Assembly: GCA_934643825.1 (NCBI GenBank)
Contig: CAKUCW010000014.1
Location: 1 to 55,888, forward strand
Source: an uncultured Clostridia bacterium
Lineage (GTDB): Bacteria > Bacillota > Clostridia > Christensenellales > Aristaeellaceae
Length of the DNA: 55,888 nucleotides
Reading direction: 5' to 3'
Notes under the pieces: generated by a model
Seen by the model: the letters and a program-made list of their open reading frames with translations, nothing else
Database searches by the model: none
What the model was told of the DNA's origin: nothing
Shown: piece after piece, positions 7,710 through 16,115 of the stretch
Numbering within the stretch: position 1 is the stretch's first letter
How the letters are laid out: each line of letters opens with the position of its first letter
Program-made: the position numbers and the translations under genes

Positions 7710-9875
7710 ATGATGAACGAAAAGAAGCACCGCGGGCGCGTAACCATTCCTACCGATGTGGACGTTGTGCCCGAAACACTTGAATTGTGCGAACGATGGG
7801 GCGCGGACGCGATCCGCGACTGCGACGGAACCGACTTCCCGCAGGAGCTTCGCGATACCGGCGCAAAGGTGTATGCGACCTACTACACCACCCGCAAGGA
7901 CAACGCATGGGCGAAGGCGAACCCAGACGAGGTGCAGCAGTGCTATATCATGACCGGATTCAAGACGGCAGGCGAGGGTGCGCTGTCGATCCGTCTGATG
8001 GAAAACCTCTCGACCGAGCTGCTGGAGGTCAATACCCGCGACGATATCCGCCGCTGGTGGGAGGTCATCGACCGCACGACCGGCGAGCCGCTGTCCCCGG
8101 ATGAATGGCATTATGCGGACGGATGCGTCGTGATCGAACATCCCGCGGCATATCATGAGTACACGGTCTCCTTCCTGTGCTATCTCATCTGGGATCCGGT
8201 TCACATGTACAACGCCGTCGTCAACGACTGGAAGAATGTCGAGCATCAGATCACGTTCGATGTTCGCCAGCCCAAGACGCATCAGTTCACCATGGAGCGC
8301 CTGCGCCGCTTCATCAAGGAGCATCCCTATGTGGATGTGATCCGCTACACGACGTTCTTCCATCAGTTTACGCTGGTGTTCGATGCGCTCAGGCGGGAGA
8401 AGTACGTCGATTGGTACGGCTATTCGGCATCCGTTTCGCCGTATATTCTGGAGAAATTCGAGAAGGAAGTCGGATATCGCTTCCGCCCGGAGTATATCAT
8501 CGATCAGGGATATTTCAATAACCAGTATCGCGTGCCCAGCAGGGAATTCCGGGATTTCCAGGCGTTCCAGCGTCGGGAAGTCGCCGCTCTGGCGCGGGAA
8601 ATGGTCGAAATCACCCATGAGTGCGGAAAAGAAGCGATGATGTTCCTTGGCGACCACTGGATCGGCACGGAACCGTTTATGCCGGAATTCAAGACGATCG
8701 GTCTGGATGCGGTGGTCGGCAGTGTGGGCAACGGCTCGACGCTCAGGCTCATCAGCGACATCCCCGGCGTGAAATATACGGAAGGGCGTCTGCTGCCGTA
8801 TTTCTTCCCGGATACATTCCATGAGGGCGGAGACCCCGTGAAGGAAGCGCGGGAAAACTGGGTGACGGCACGCCGCGCCATTCTGCGCAAGCCGATTGAC
8901 CGCATCGGCTATGGCGGCTATCTCAAACTGGCTTGCCAGTTCCCGGAGTTCCTCGATTATGTGCAGAGCGTATGCGATGAGTTCCGCGAGCTGTATGAAA
9001 ATATCCGCGGTACGACGCCGTATTGCGTGAAAACCGTTGCCGTGCTGAATTGCTGGGGAAAGATGCGTGCGTGGGGCTGCCATATGGTGCATCATGCGCT
9101 GTATTATAAGCAGAATTACAGCTATGCAGGCGTGATTGAAGCGCTCTCCGGCGCACCGTTTGATGTGCGGTTCATCAGCTTTGAGGATATCCTCGCCGAT
9201 GCGCATGTGCTGGATGATGTGGATGTCATCCTGAACGTTGGCGACAGCGATACCGCCCACACCGGCGGCGCGTACTGGGAGAATCCGGTGATCAGCGCGG
9301 CGGTGCGCGGGTTTATTGCCCGCGGCGGCGGCTTGATCGGCGTAGGCGAGCCGAGCGGACACCCGTATCAGGGGCATATTTTCCAGCTGGCTTCCGCGCT
9401 GGGCGTGGAGAAGGAAAACGGCTTCACCCTCGGCTATGACAAGTACAACTGGGACGAGGCGCAGTCGCATTTTATCACCGAGGACTGCACCGATCCGATC
9501 GACTTTGGCGAAGGAAAGAAGAACATCTACGCGCTGCCCGGCACGACGATCCTCTGCCAGCGGGATCAAGAGGTTCAGCTGGCGGCAAACGACTTTGAGG
9601 CGGGGCGTGCGGTATACATCTCCGGTCTGCCGTACAGCTTTGCCAACAGCAGACTCCTGTATCGCGCCATACTCTGGAGCGCACACGCCGAAGACGAGCT
9701 GCATCGCTGGTTCTCCACGAATCCGAACGTAGAAGTCCATGCCTATGTGAAGAACGGCAAATACTGCGTGGTCAACAACACCTACACGCCGCAGTCCACG
9801 GTGGTCTATCGCGGTGACGGAACGTCGTTTGAATTGCAGATGGCGTCGAACGAGATCAAGTGGTACAAGATATAA
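7710..9875 (+). CDS. lnpA: GH112 1,3-beta-galactosyl-N-acetylhexosamine phosphorylase
   Basis: A 721-residue GH112 phosphorylase, the usual family length. The family reversibly phosphorolyses galacto-N-biose or lacto-N-biose (some members act on galactosyl-rhamnose) to galactose-1-phosphate plus the second sugar. Characteristic blocks are GRVTIPTDVDVVPETLEL, WGADAIRDCDGTDFP, AYHEYTVSFLCYLIWDPV, YTTFFHQFTLVFD, the DQGYFNNQYRVP segment carrying the conserved aspartate, EAMMFLGDHWIGTEPF and YISGLPYSFANSRLL. ATG 7710 is preceded by AAGGAAG at an 8-nt spacing; an in-frame ATG at 7680 lacks one. The open frame continues far upstream, but that part is antisense to luxS-mtnN. No sugar ABC transporter or nahK-like kinase is adjacent. 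Substrate choice cannot be fixed by reading. Confidence 0.93.
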   Translation: MMNEKKHRGRVTIPTDVDVVPETLELCERWGADAIRDCDGTDFPQELRDTGAKVYATYYTTRKDNAWAKANPDEVQQCYIMTGFKTAGEGALSIRLMENLSTELLEVNTRDDIRRWWEVIDRTTGEPLSPDEWHYADGCVVIEHPAAYHEYTVSFLCYLIWDPVHMYNAVVNDWKNVEHQITFDVRQPKTHQFTMERLRRFIKEHPYVDVIRYTTFFHQFTLVFDALRREKYVDWYGYSASVSPYILEKFEKEVGYRFRPEYIIDQGYFNNQYRVPSREFRDFQAFQRREVAALAREMVEITHECGKEAMMFLGDHWIGTEPFMPEFKTIGLDAVVGSVGNGSTLRLISDIPGVKYTEGRLLPYFFPDTFHEGGDPVKEARENWVTARRAILRKPIDRIGYGGYLKLACQFPEFLDYVQSVCDEFRELYENIRGTTPYCVKTVAVLNCWGKMRAWGCHMVHHALYYKQNYSYAGVIEALSGAPFDVRFISFEDILADAHVLDDVDVILNVGDSDTAHTGGAYWENPVISAAVRGFIARGGGLIGVGEPSGHPYQGHIFQLASALGVEKENGFTLGYDKYNWDEAQSHFITEDCTDPIDFGEGKKNIYALPGTTILCQRDQEVQLAANDFEAGRAVYISGLPYSFANSRLLYRAILWSAHAEDELHRWFSTNPNVEVHAYVKNGKYCVVNNTYTPQSTVVYRGDGTSFELQMASNEIKWYKI

Positions 9876-9907
9876 GGAAAGACGCGGGGAGATTCCGCAA
9901 GGCTGAA

Positions 9908-9949
9908 GTTTTGCTCACGCGGGCAATTCTCCGCAATCTTCTGTGAACG
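9908..9949 (-). repeat. Short dispersed repeat (T-run associated), copy C
   Basis: Read on the minus strand it begins CGTTCACAGAAGATTGCGG and ends CCCGCGTGAGCAAAAC, the last 16 nt being identical to part of the insertion at 28504-28600. On that strand it follows directly after the T-run of the terminator at 9952-9990. Confidence 0.6.
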
Positions 9950-9951
9950 AA

Positions 9952-9990
9952 AAAGGGCTGTCAGACAAACAAAGCCTGACAGCCCTTTTT
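9952..9990. terminator. Bidirectional terminator between the GH112 gene and the transglutaminase operon
   Basis: Stem AAAGGGCTGTCAG/CTGACAGCCCTTT with a short AT-rich loop and A/T runs on both flanks; it can serve both converging transcripts. Confidence 0.9.
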
Positions 9991-10073
9991 ATAGATAGCG
10001 GAACAAGAAGAGCAATCTTACGCCCTACTTCGCTTCACAGCGGTTTTAACGGGAGCGTTTTGCGAATGCGTCC

Positions 10074-12443
10074 TCAGTGAATGCCCCTTTTGGGCAGCAG
10101 CCGGCGCACATAGAGCCTGAGCTTTTGCATCGGCTTCATCCGTGCAAGCAGGGCGGAATAGGTCTTTTCGGCGTGTTCCGGCTGGGTGCGTTTGAGCGTA
10201 TGGGCGCTGTACTGCGCGACGCAGAGCGCTTTGCCCAGCGTGGTCAGTTTCACAGCATCGCCCAACTGCGTCTGAGCGCGGAGCAGGAACGTCGCGGGTG
10301 CTTCGCCCGGCATTGCGGCGATGCCCATGCACAGGAGAGCCTCTTCGATGGCGCGATACCAGATAAACAGCGCGTCATTCGGGCTGCTTTGCCTGCCTGC
10401 CACGCGAGCGGGCGCACAGAAGTACAGCCGAGCGGCGACAGCGGCAGCCAGAATCAGCAGGATGAGCAGCAGCCAAAGCCAGCCCGGCGGGGGATTCTTC
10501 TGCGAATCGTCCGGGGGCGGCGTGGGCGAAGGCGTCGGCGTGACATCGGGACCATCCGGCGAGGGTGTCGGTTCCGGCGTCGGTTCCGGCGTAGGGGAAG
10601 GCGTCGGCGTGACATCGGGACCATCCGGCGAGGGTGTCGGTTCCGGCGTCGGTTCCGGCGTAGGGGAAGGCGTCGGCGTGGCGTCCGGCTGATCCGGATC
10701 GGGGGTCGGCGTCACCTCCGGAGAAGGAGATGGAGAAGGCGTCGCATCGGGCGTGGGCGTCGGGCTGGGCGACGGCGACGCGGCAGGCGGATCATCGGGA
10801 AGATCACCGTCGTCCGATGTGTTTTCCGTGCCATAGCCCGGCGTGGCGTCAAAGCTCAGCCAGCCAAAGCCGTTGAAGTAGATCTCCGTCCATGCGTGCG
10901 CGTTTCGCTGCGTGACGCGTGCCGTGCCGTCGCTGTCCGGAACGGCGGCATAGCCTTCGATGTATCGGGAAGGCAATCCCGCAATGCGTGCCATGACAGC
11001 CATGGCGCTGGCGAACGATGTGCAGTAGCCCTGCCGCTCTGTGAGCAGGAACCAGGACACGAAATCGCGATCTGTCGGCGGGATGTTTTGGTCAAGCGTA
11101 TAGGAATAGGCGCTTCGCAGATAGGCGCACAGCGCGGCGGCGCGGTCAAAATCGTTTTGCGCGTCCTGCGTGATGCGCGTGACCAACGCATAGACATCCG
11201 GTTCAACGCCGGACGGAACGGAAAGATAGGTTTCCCGGATGCCTTCAAGCGGCTGATCGGGGCTTTTTGACGCGGCAAGCACGGCATCCCGAACGCCCTG
11301 CGTTTCATAGCTCATGCGCACGCCGCTGAAGGTATAGCTGTCGCCCATGGTCAGGCTGCGCGTGCCGAAAACCTCGCTGGCAGGCGAAAAATAGGGGACG
11401 ATCCCGTCGCCCGAAAGCGCGGAAAAACGCTGGGTGAGGTACAGCGTGCTGACACTGTCCGAGCGCATCAGCACGGTGATGGGTTCGCTCTGCGGAAGCT
11501 GAGAACGGAGGGCTTTCTCCGGACGATCCAGGTCGAACAGGTTGCGCCGCAGAAGGATAAAGCGCGGATTGACGAGCAGATAGCGCCTGCCGGATGTGGA
11601 ATCCGTCCATGCGGAGCCGTCATACTCGTTCTTAATCGCGCCGCGCAGGAGCGTTCTGCCGCTTGTGCGAACCTGCATCACGGGGGTTTCCTCCGGATTG
11701 GCGGGTCCGCCGAGCTGGCTGACGCCCAGCGGCTGATAGCCCGTTGTGCTGAGCGAAAATGTCGTGCGTGCCTCGGTGAAGAACAGATAATCGTCGATTT
11801 TCTGGCGCATGCGCCGGGCGAGGTCGTTCAGCTCGGGCACGGTCTGCGACGCCATCGGCATCATCAGCGCGACAATGCCCAGCGCTGCCGCCGCCATGGG
11901 AAGGAGCCGCTTTGCGGATACGCCGGGGGCGCGTCCGCTCAGAATCAGCGCAAGCACGAGAGGGAGGAGCGAGAATGCGCCGACCTCAATGCCCAGAAAC
12001 GAAACGATAAACAGCAGTACGATCACCAGAAGCGCAAGCGGGAAAAACGCCTGTTCGCTTCGGGAAAGCGCCGCGCCGACACCGGTGAAAATGAGCGAAA
12101 ACAGCACGACGAGCGCACGGGAATACGCCGCAAGTGCAAGCTCATGCCCATTCAAAAGAAGGGTCAGCGCGGCGCTGACGGCGTTCATCTGCCCGCGCAG
12201 GCTGAAAACGAGCGCACAGATGACAACGAGCAGCAGCGGATACGCCAGCGCACGCAGGCGCGGCAGGCAGGAAAGAAGCGCGAACGCCAGCGCGACCAGC
12301 GCACAACAGCCGACGCTCAGCGAAAGCGGCGCCGTCAGCCCCAGCGACAGGGAAAGCGGATAGGTACATCCGATGCCGATCAAAAAAGTGGTCAGCGTAT
12401 GCAGAAGCAGGGCGTTCGGCATGGAAAAGAACGTTTTTTTCAT
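10074..12443 (-). CDS. Membrane-anchored transglutaminase-like protein with proline-rich linker (TgpA-type)
   Basis: A 789-residue protein. About six N-terminal membrane helices (about 10-200) are followed by an extracytoplasmic region and a transglutaminase-like core. The core holds a Cys-His-Asp triad: C474 (QGYCTSFAS), H516 (RNAHAWTE) and D532 (FDATPG). Residues about 548-665 form a Pro/Thr/Ser/Asp/Glu-rich linker with a 23-residue tandem repeat. A membrane helix (PGWLWLLLILLILAAAVA) and a cytoplasmic DUF4129-like tail complete it. It is the last gene of a moxR-DUF58-transglutaminase operon, a widespread set with no firmly known substrate. The linker probably spans the cell wall or spaces the core from the membrane. 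Confidence 0.9.
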   Translation of the reverse strand: MKKTFFSMPNALLLHTLTTFLIGIGCTYPLSLSLGLTAPLSLSVGCCALVALAFALLSCLPRLRALAYPLLLVVICALVFSLRGQMNAVSAALTLLLNGHELALAAYSRALVVLFSLIFTGVGAALSRSEQAFFPLALLVIVLLFIVSFLGIEVGAFSLLPLVLALILSGRAPGVSAKRLLPMAAAALGIVALMMPMASQTVPELNDLARRMRQKIDDYLFFTEARTTFSLSTTGYQPLGVSQLGGPANPEETPVMQVRTSGRTLLRGAIKNEYDGSAWTDSTSGRRYLLVNPRFILLRRNLFDLDRPEKALRSQLPQSEPITVLMRSDSVSTLYLTQRFSALSGDGIVPYFSPASEVFGTRSLTMGDSYTFSGVRMSYETQGVRDAVLAASKSPDQPLEGIRETYLSVPSGVEPDVYALVTRITQDAQNDFDRAAALCAYLRSAYSYTLDQNIPPTDRDFVSWFLLTERQGYCTSFASAMAVMARIAGLPSRYIEGYAAVPDSDGTARVTQRNAHAWTEIYFNGFGWLSFDATPGYGTENTSDDGDLPDDPPAASPSPSPTPTPDATPSPSPSPEVTPTPDPDQPDATPTPSPTPEPTPEPTPSPDGPDVTPTPSPTPEPTPEPTPSPDGPDVTPTPSPTPPPDDSQKNPPPGWLWLLLILLILAAAVAARLYFCAPARVAGRQSSPNDALFIWYRAIEEALLCMGIAAMPGEAPATFLLRAQTQLGDAVKLTTLGKALCVAQYSAHTLKRTQPEHAEKTYSALLARMKPMQKLRLYVRRLLPKRGIH
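10540..10677 (-). repeat. Tandem 69-bp repeat inside the transglutaminase gene (two copies)
   Basis: Copies at 10540-10608 and 10609-10677 look identical and encode two 23-residue TPSP/TPEP/DGPDV-type units. The multiple-of-three length keeps the frame, so copy number can change without breaking the protein. Confidence 0.9.
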
Positions 12444-12470
12444 GAAGATATTCGCCTTTCTGGCGCGAAA

Positions 12471-13616
12471 TTATGCCGCACGGATATGCGCGGTCTCCAA
12501 GCCGCCGGCAAAGAGCAGCTGGAGAAGCTGAGCTTCTTCTTCGCTCAGTTCGCCCGCGGTGACGAGCGTGAAACGCATCTTGGAGCCCATGCGGGAGAGC
12601 GCGAGGGCGGCGTCCGCCACGGCGGGCGTCAGCCGCGTGGTCAGGATGGCGGTTGAGCCGGTGCGCTGCATGCGCCGCGACGAGAGCCAGAGTACGCGGG
12701 AAAAATCGGTTGGTTTGGTGTATCCCGCCCCGGCGACGGCGTGAAGCATGGCGGGGAGCGCCTGCGTGTCGTGTCCGCTGAATTCGCCCTGACCGGATGC
12801 GCTGAGCGGCAGGCGCGTTGCACGACCGGCTTCCAGCAGGCTCTTGAGCGTACCCGCGCAGGCTTCCGTCAGCGCATCGATGAGCGCGGCGCGGGCGGCA
12901 GGCGCACATTTCGGCGCGGCGCAGTCCAGCAGCACCAGCGCATCGGGGCGCTGGGGCGTTTCATAGGTATGCACCATCAGCGACTGACGGCGCATGGAGA
13001 GCTTCCAATGGACGCGCTTGAGTTCGTCGCCGTCCTGCCAGGCGCGGATGTCCTCCGGCACGCTGTGGTCGGCGAGCGCACGCTGGGTGGTCGTGCTTTC
13101 GCCTTCGCCCGGGCTGACGGCAAGCGGCTCCGTTTCGATCGGATTGGGCAGAACCGTCACGGAAACCGGCGGCAGAGGCGATTTTTTGCGCAGGGAAAAC
13201 AGCCCGAAGCAGTCGGAAAACGTGATTTGCGTGATGCCGACCGGATAGACGCCGACATGGGGACAGGGAAATGTGTTGTCGCTCTCGGTCACGCCGAAGA
13301 GATTGGCGCTGAGTGAAAAATCGCTCTGCCGTCCGCTGGGCAGACAGACCTTCAGCGAAAGCGGCGCAATCGGCGCGGGAATGGGCATGCGCAGGCTCAG
13401 ATGATACGGGCAGGATCCGCTTCGGGTGATCTGCCCGCCGTCAATGGACTGGCTGACCTTGCCAAAGAGCGCAGCAAGCAGCACGCTGAGCAGCGCCAAC
13501 AGCCAGCAGGTCAGCGCCGCCGCGCCCAGCAGAAATGCGCCCGCACTGCCGACGGAAAGCGCCGTAAAGAGCATCAGTACGCCGAAAATCAGCGTATAAA
13601 ACCCGCGTGAGGTCAT
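12471..13616 (-). CDS. DUF58 domain-containing membrane protein
   Basis: A 381-residue protein with two N-terminal transmembrane helices (about 5-55). The DUF58 signature follows as DHSVPEDIRAWQDGDELKRVHWKLSMRR, seen here in parts, with ETPQRPDALVLLDCA, a von Willebrand A-like MIDAS start. DUF58 proteins are partners of MoxR ATPases in predicted chaperone-like complexes. The ATG at 13616 overlaps the moxR stop (ATGA), which fixes the start; the longer open frame to 13721 lies inside moxR. The stop is 28 bp from the transglutaminase start. Confidence 0.9.
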   Translation of the reverse strand: MTSRGFYTLIFGVLMLFTALSVGSAGAFLLGAAALTCWLLALLSVLLAALFGKVSQSIDGGQITRSGSCPYHLSLRMPIPAPIAPLSLKVCLPSGRQSDFSLSANLFGVTESDNTFPCPHVGVYPVGITQITFSDCFGLFSLRKKSPLPPVSVTVLPNPIETEPLAVSPGEGESTTTQRALADHSVPEDIRAWQDGDELKRVHWKLSMRRQSLMVHTYETPQRPDALVLLDCAAPKCAPAARAALIDALTEACAGTLKSLLEAGRATRLPLSASGQGEFSGHDTQALPAMLHAVAGAGYTKPTDFSRVLWLSSRRMQRTGSTAILTTRLTPAVADAALALSRMGSKMRFTLVTAGELSEEEAQLLQLLFAGGLETAHIRAA

Positions 13617-14557
13617 TTCAGCTTCACCGGGATGCGCACGTTTCGGAGCAGTTCGGCGAAGGCCTGCTCGCTGGTATAGCCGCGCATGCGTGCCTCGGCG
13701 GAAAGCACGAAGCGATGGCACAGCACGCTGGGCGCAAGATGCTGCACGTCTTCGGGAATGATATAATCGCGCCCGCAGAGCAGGGCGTTTGCCTGCGCGG
13801 CGTGGATGAGCGCAATCGCGGCACGCGTGCTTGCGCCCAGACTGAGCAGCGGCGTGCTGCGCGTGGCGGCGCAGATGGCGGCGATATACGCCCGGACTTC
13901 CTTGGAGCAGTAGACCGTTTTAACCTCCTGCTGCATGGCGATGACGTCCTCCGACGAGCAGACGGGGACGACGGATTCCATGGGCTTTTGTTCGCCGCAG
14001 TACCTGTCCAGAATGTCCATCTCATCCTGCAAGGACGGATAGCCGATGGAAATGCGCATGAAAAAGCGGTCCATCTGCGCTTCCGGCAGGGGATAGGTGC
14101 CCACGAAATCGACCGGATTCTGCGTTGCCAGAACCATAAACGGACGCGCCAGCGGATAGGTCACGCCGTCAACCGTCACCTGACGCTCTTCCATGACCTC
14201 GAGCAGCGCGGACTGCGTTTTCGGCGACGTGCGGTTGATTTCGTCGGCGAGGACAATCTGGCTCATGATCGCGCCGGGGCGGTACTGCATCTCGCCCGAC
14301 AGGCTGGGCATCGTGAAGCCGGTGATATCCGACGGGGTGATATCCGGCGTAAACTGGATGCGCTTAAACGAGCAGGACAGCGAACGCGCCAGCGCACTGG
14401 CGAGCGTCGTCTTGCCCACGCCCGGAACATCCTCGATGAGCACATGCCCTTCGCACAGCAGCGCGGTGAGCATCAGTTCCACAACGTCATCCTTGCCGAC
14501 GACGGCGCGGGCTATATTCTGCTTGAGAGCGGAAACCATCATGCTGAAATTGGTCAT
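13613..14557 (-). CDS. MoxR family AAA+ ATPase
   Basis: A 314-residue AAA+ ATPase. Walker A is EDVPGVGKTTLA (about 42-53), Walker B is IVLADEINR (about 101-109), the sensor region is ATQNPVDFVGTYPLPEAQMDRF, and a C-terminal lid follows. It is the first gene of the moxR-DUF58-transglutaminase operon. MoxR ATPases are thought to remodel or activate client protein complexes, commonly with a DUF58/VWA partner. The start is preceded by AAAGGAG. Confidence 0.95.
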   Translation of the reverse strand: MTNFSMMVSALKQNIARAVVGKDDVVELMLTALLCEGHVLIEDVPGVGKTTLASALARSLSCSFKRIQFTPDITPSDITGFTMPSLSGEMQYRPGAIMSQIVLADEINRTSPKTQSALLEVMEERQVTVDGVTYPLARPFMVLATQNPVDFVGTYPLPEAQMDRFFMRISIGYPSLQDEMDILDRYCGEQKPMESVVPVCSSEDVIAMQQEVKTVYCSKEVRAYIAAICAATRSTPLLSLGASTRAAIALIHAAQANALLCGRDYIIPEDVQHLAPSVLCHRFVLSAEARMRGYTSEQAFAELLRNVRIPVKLK

Positions 14558-14626
14558 AATACACTCCTTTGGCTTGCGTTTATCCTAATGTGCGCCGCGG
14601 GGGCGGGGGATAAACATCTTTCTACT

Positions 14627-14655
14627 ATTATAAGGGCAGGGCGGGAATTTGGCAA
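14627..14655 (-). promoter_or_regulatory. Promoter of the moxR operon
   Basis: Minus strand TTGCCA (14655-14650), 17-bp spacer, TATAAT (14632-14627). Confidence 0.8.
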
Positions 14656-14670
14656 GCCGCGTGCCACGCC

Positions 14671-14699
14671 TTGCAAGAAAGCGCCTTTTTTGTTAAAAT
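14671..14699 (+). promoter_or_regulatory. Promoter of the birA operon
   Basis: TTGCAA, 17-bp spacer, TAAAAT. It is divergent from the moxR promoter, with the two -35 boxes about 16 bp apart. Confidence 0.65.
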
Positions 14700-14767
14700 A
14701 AAGGAAAAAAAGAAGGCGGCATTTTGCCGCGGGGAGGAACCCGGTCACACGGGGAAGAGCAAGCAAC

Positions 14768-15739
14768 ATGACAGAGCAGATTTTATCGCGTCTGCTGGGC
14801 GGGCAGAGCGTTTCCGGACAGGCGCTCAGCGAAGAGCTGGGCGTGACCCGTGCGGCGGTATGGAAGCAGATCAGCCAGCTCAGGGAAATGGGGTTTGAAA
14901 TCGAGGCATGCGGCGGTCAGGGCTATCGGCTGCTCGCCTGCCCGGACAGCCTGATGGAGCCGGTTGTGCAGCAGGGGCTTCATACGGCATGGGCGGGAAA
15001 GAAGATCGTCTATCTGCGCAGCGTGGATTCGACCAACCGTTATGCGCGTCAGCTTGCCGCCGACGGCGCGGAGCAGGGAACGCTGGTTTTGGCGGATGAG
15101 CAGACGGCGGGACGCGGCCGTCGCGGCAGGGGCTGGATCTCTCCGGCGGGCGAGGGCATTTTCATGACGCTGATTCTCAGACCGCATGCCCATCCGTCCC
15201 ATGTTGCGGTGCTGTCGCTGCAAACGGCGCTTGCGGTCGCGAGGGCGATTTCCCGCGCCTGCGAACTGGATGCACGCATCAAGTGGCCCAACGACATCGT
15301 CTGCGGCGGCAGAAAGGTTTGCGGCATGCTGCTGGAGATGAACGCCGATGAGCAGAGCGTTCACGACGTGGTGGCGGGTATTGGCATCAATGTCCATCAA
15401 AAAGCGTTTGAAGGGGATATCGCCCGAACCGCGTCGTCGCTGGATCTGCTGACGGGCAGGACGATCTGCCGTGCGGACGTGGTGCGTGCGTTCCTTGAGG
15501 AGTATGAGGCGGTGGATGCGCTGGCGAAAACGGGAACGGATGCGCTGATGCAGGCGTATCGGGAACGCTCGGCGACGCTGGGGCAGCGCGTGCAGGTCAT
15601 TTCCGCGACAGGCAGCTTTACCGGCACCGCGATGGACGTGACGGACAGCGGAAGCCTGATCGTCCGCACGGACGAAGGAGAAGACCGCGAGGTGCTGGCG
15701 GCGGACGTATCCGTCCGGGGGCTGATGGGCTATGCCTGA
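14768..15739 (+). CDS. birA: Bifunctional biotin-[acetyl-CoA-carboxylase] ligase / biotin repressor
   Basis: A 323-residue protein. An N-terminal helix-turn-helix (about 1-60: SGQALSEELGVTRAAVWKQISQL) indicates the bifunctional group II BirA that also represses biotin genes. The central catalytic domain has STNRYARQLA, the biotinyl-AMP loop GRGRRGRGW and KWPNDIV. It has a C-terminal SH3-like domain. It makes biotinyl-5'-AMP and transfers biotin to carboxylase carrier proteins. It overlaps acpS by 8 bp, so carboxylase and acyl-carrier-protein activation are coupled in one operon. Confidence 0.95.
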   Translation: MTEQILSRLLGGQSVSGQALSEELGVTRAAVWKQISQLREMGFEIEACGGQGYRLLACPDSLMEPVVQQGLHTAWAGKKIVYLRSVDSTNRYARQLAADGAEQGTLVLADEQTAGRGRRGRGWISPAGEGIFMTLILRPHAHPSHVAVLSLQTALAVARAISRACELDARIKWPNDIVCGGRKVCGMLLEMNADEQSVHDVVAGIGINVHQKAFEGDIARTASSLDLLTGRTICRADVVRAFLEEYEAVDALAKTGTDALMQAYRERSATLGQRVQVISATGSFTGTAMDVTDSGSLIVRTDEGEDREVLAADVSVRGLMGYA

Positions 15740-16115
15740 GCTGCTGGGCGTGGGCGTCGATTTGTGCGGCATTGCGCGGATTGAAAGGGCAATCGAAAAA
15801 GCACATTTTTACGAGCGGGTCTTTACGCCGGAAGAACGCGCTTATCTTGACCAAAAGGGCAAGAGCAGGGCGCAGAGCGCGGCGGCGATGTTCGCTGCTA
15901 AGGAAGCGGTTGCCAAGGCGCTGGGCACGGGTTTTTCGGGCGGCGTGATGCCGTGGAATATCAGCGTCGTTCACGACGAAAAGGGTGCGCCGGGCGCGGA
16001 ACTGTCGGGCGCGGCGAAAGAGAGATTGGAGCAGATGGGCGGCGCGGGCGTGCGGATTTCGCTGAGCCACGAGGGGGACAGCGCCATAGCGTTCGCGGTG
16101 ATAGGAGGCTTTTGA
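15732..16115 (+). CDS. acpS: Holo-[acyl-carrier-protein] synthase
   Basis: A 127-residue 4'-phosphopantetheinyl transferase that activates ACP. GVDLCGIARIERAI holds the metal-binding aspartate, and FAAKEAVAKALGTGF holds the second metal-binding glutamate and CoA contacts. SLSHEGDSAIAFAV is the usual C-terminal strand. The start overlaps birA and the stop overlaps the next gene (TGATG), so translation is coupled. Confidence 0.95.
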   Translation: MPELLGVGVDLCGIARIERAIEKAHFYERVFTPEERAYLDQKGKSRAQSAAAMFAAKEAVAKALGTGFSGGVMPWNISVVHDEKGAPGAELSGAAKERLEQMGGAGVRISLSHEGDSAIAFAVIGGF

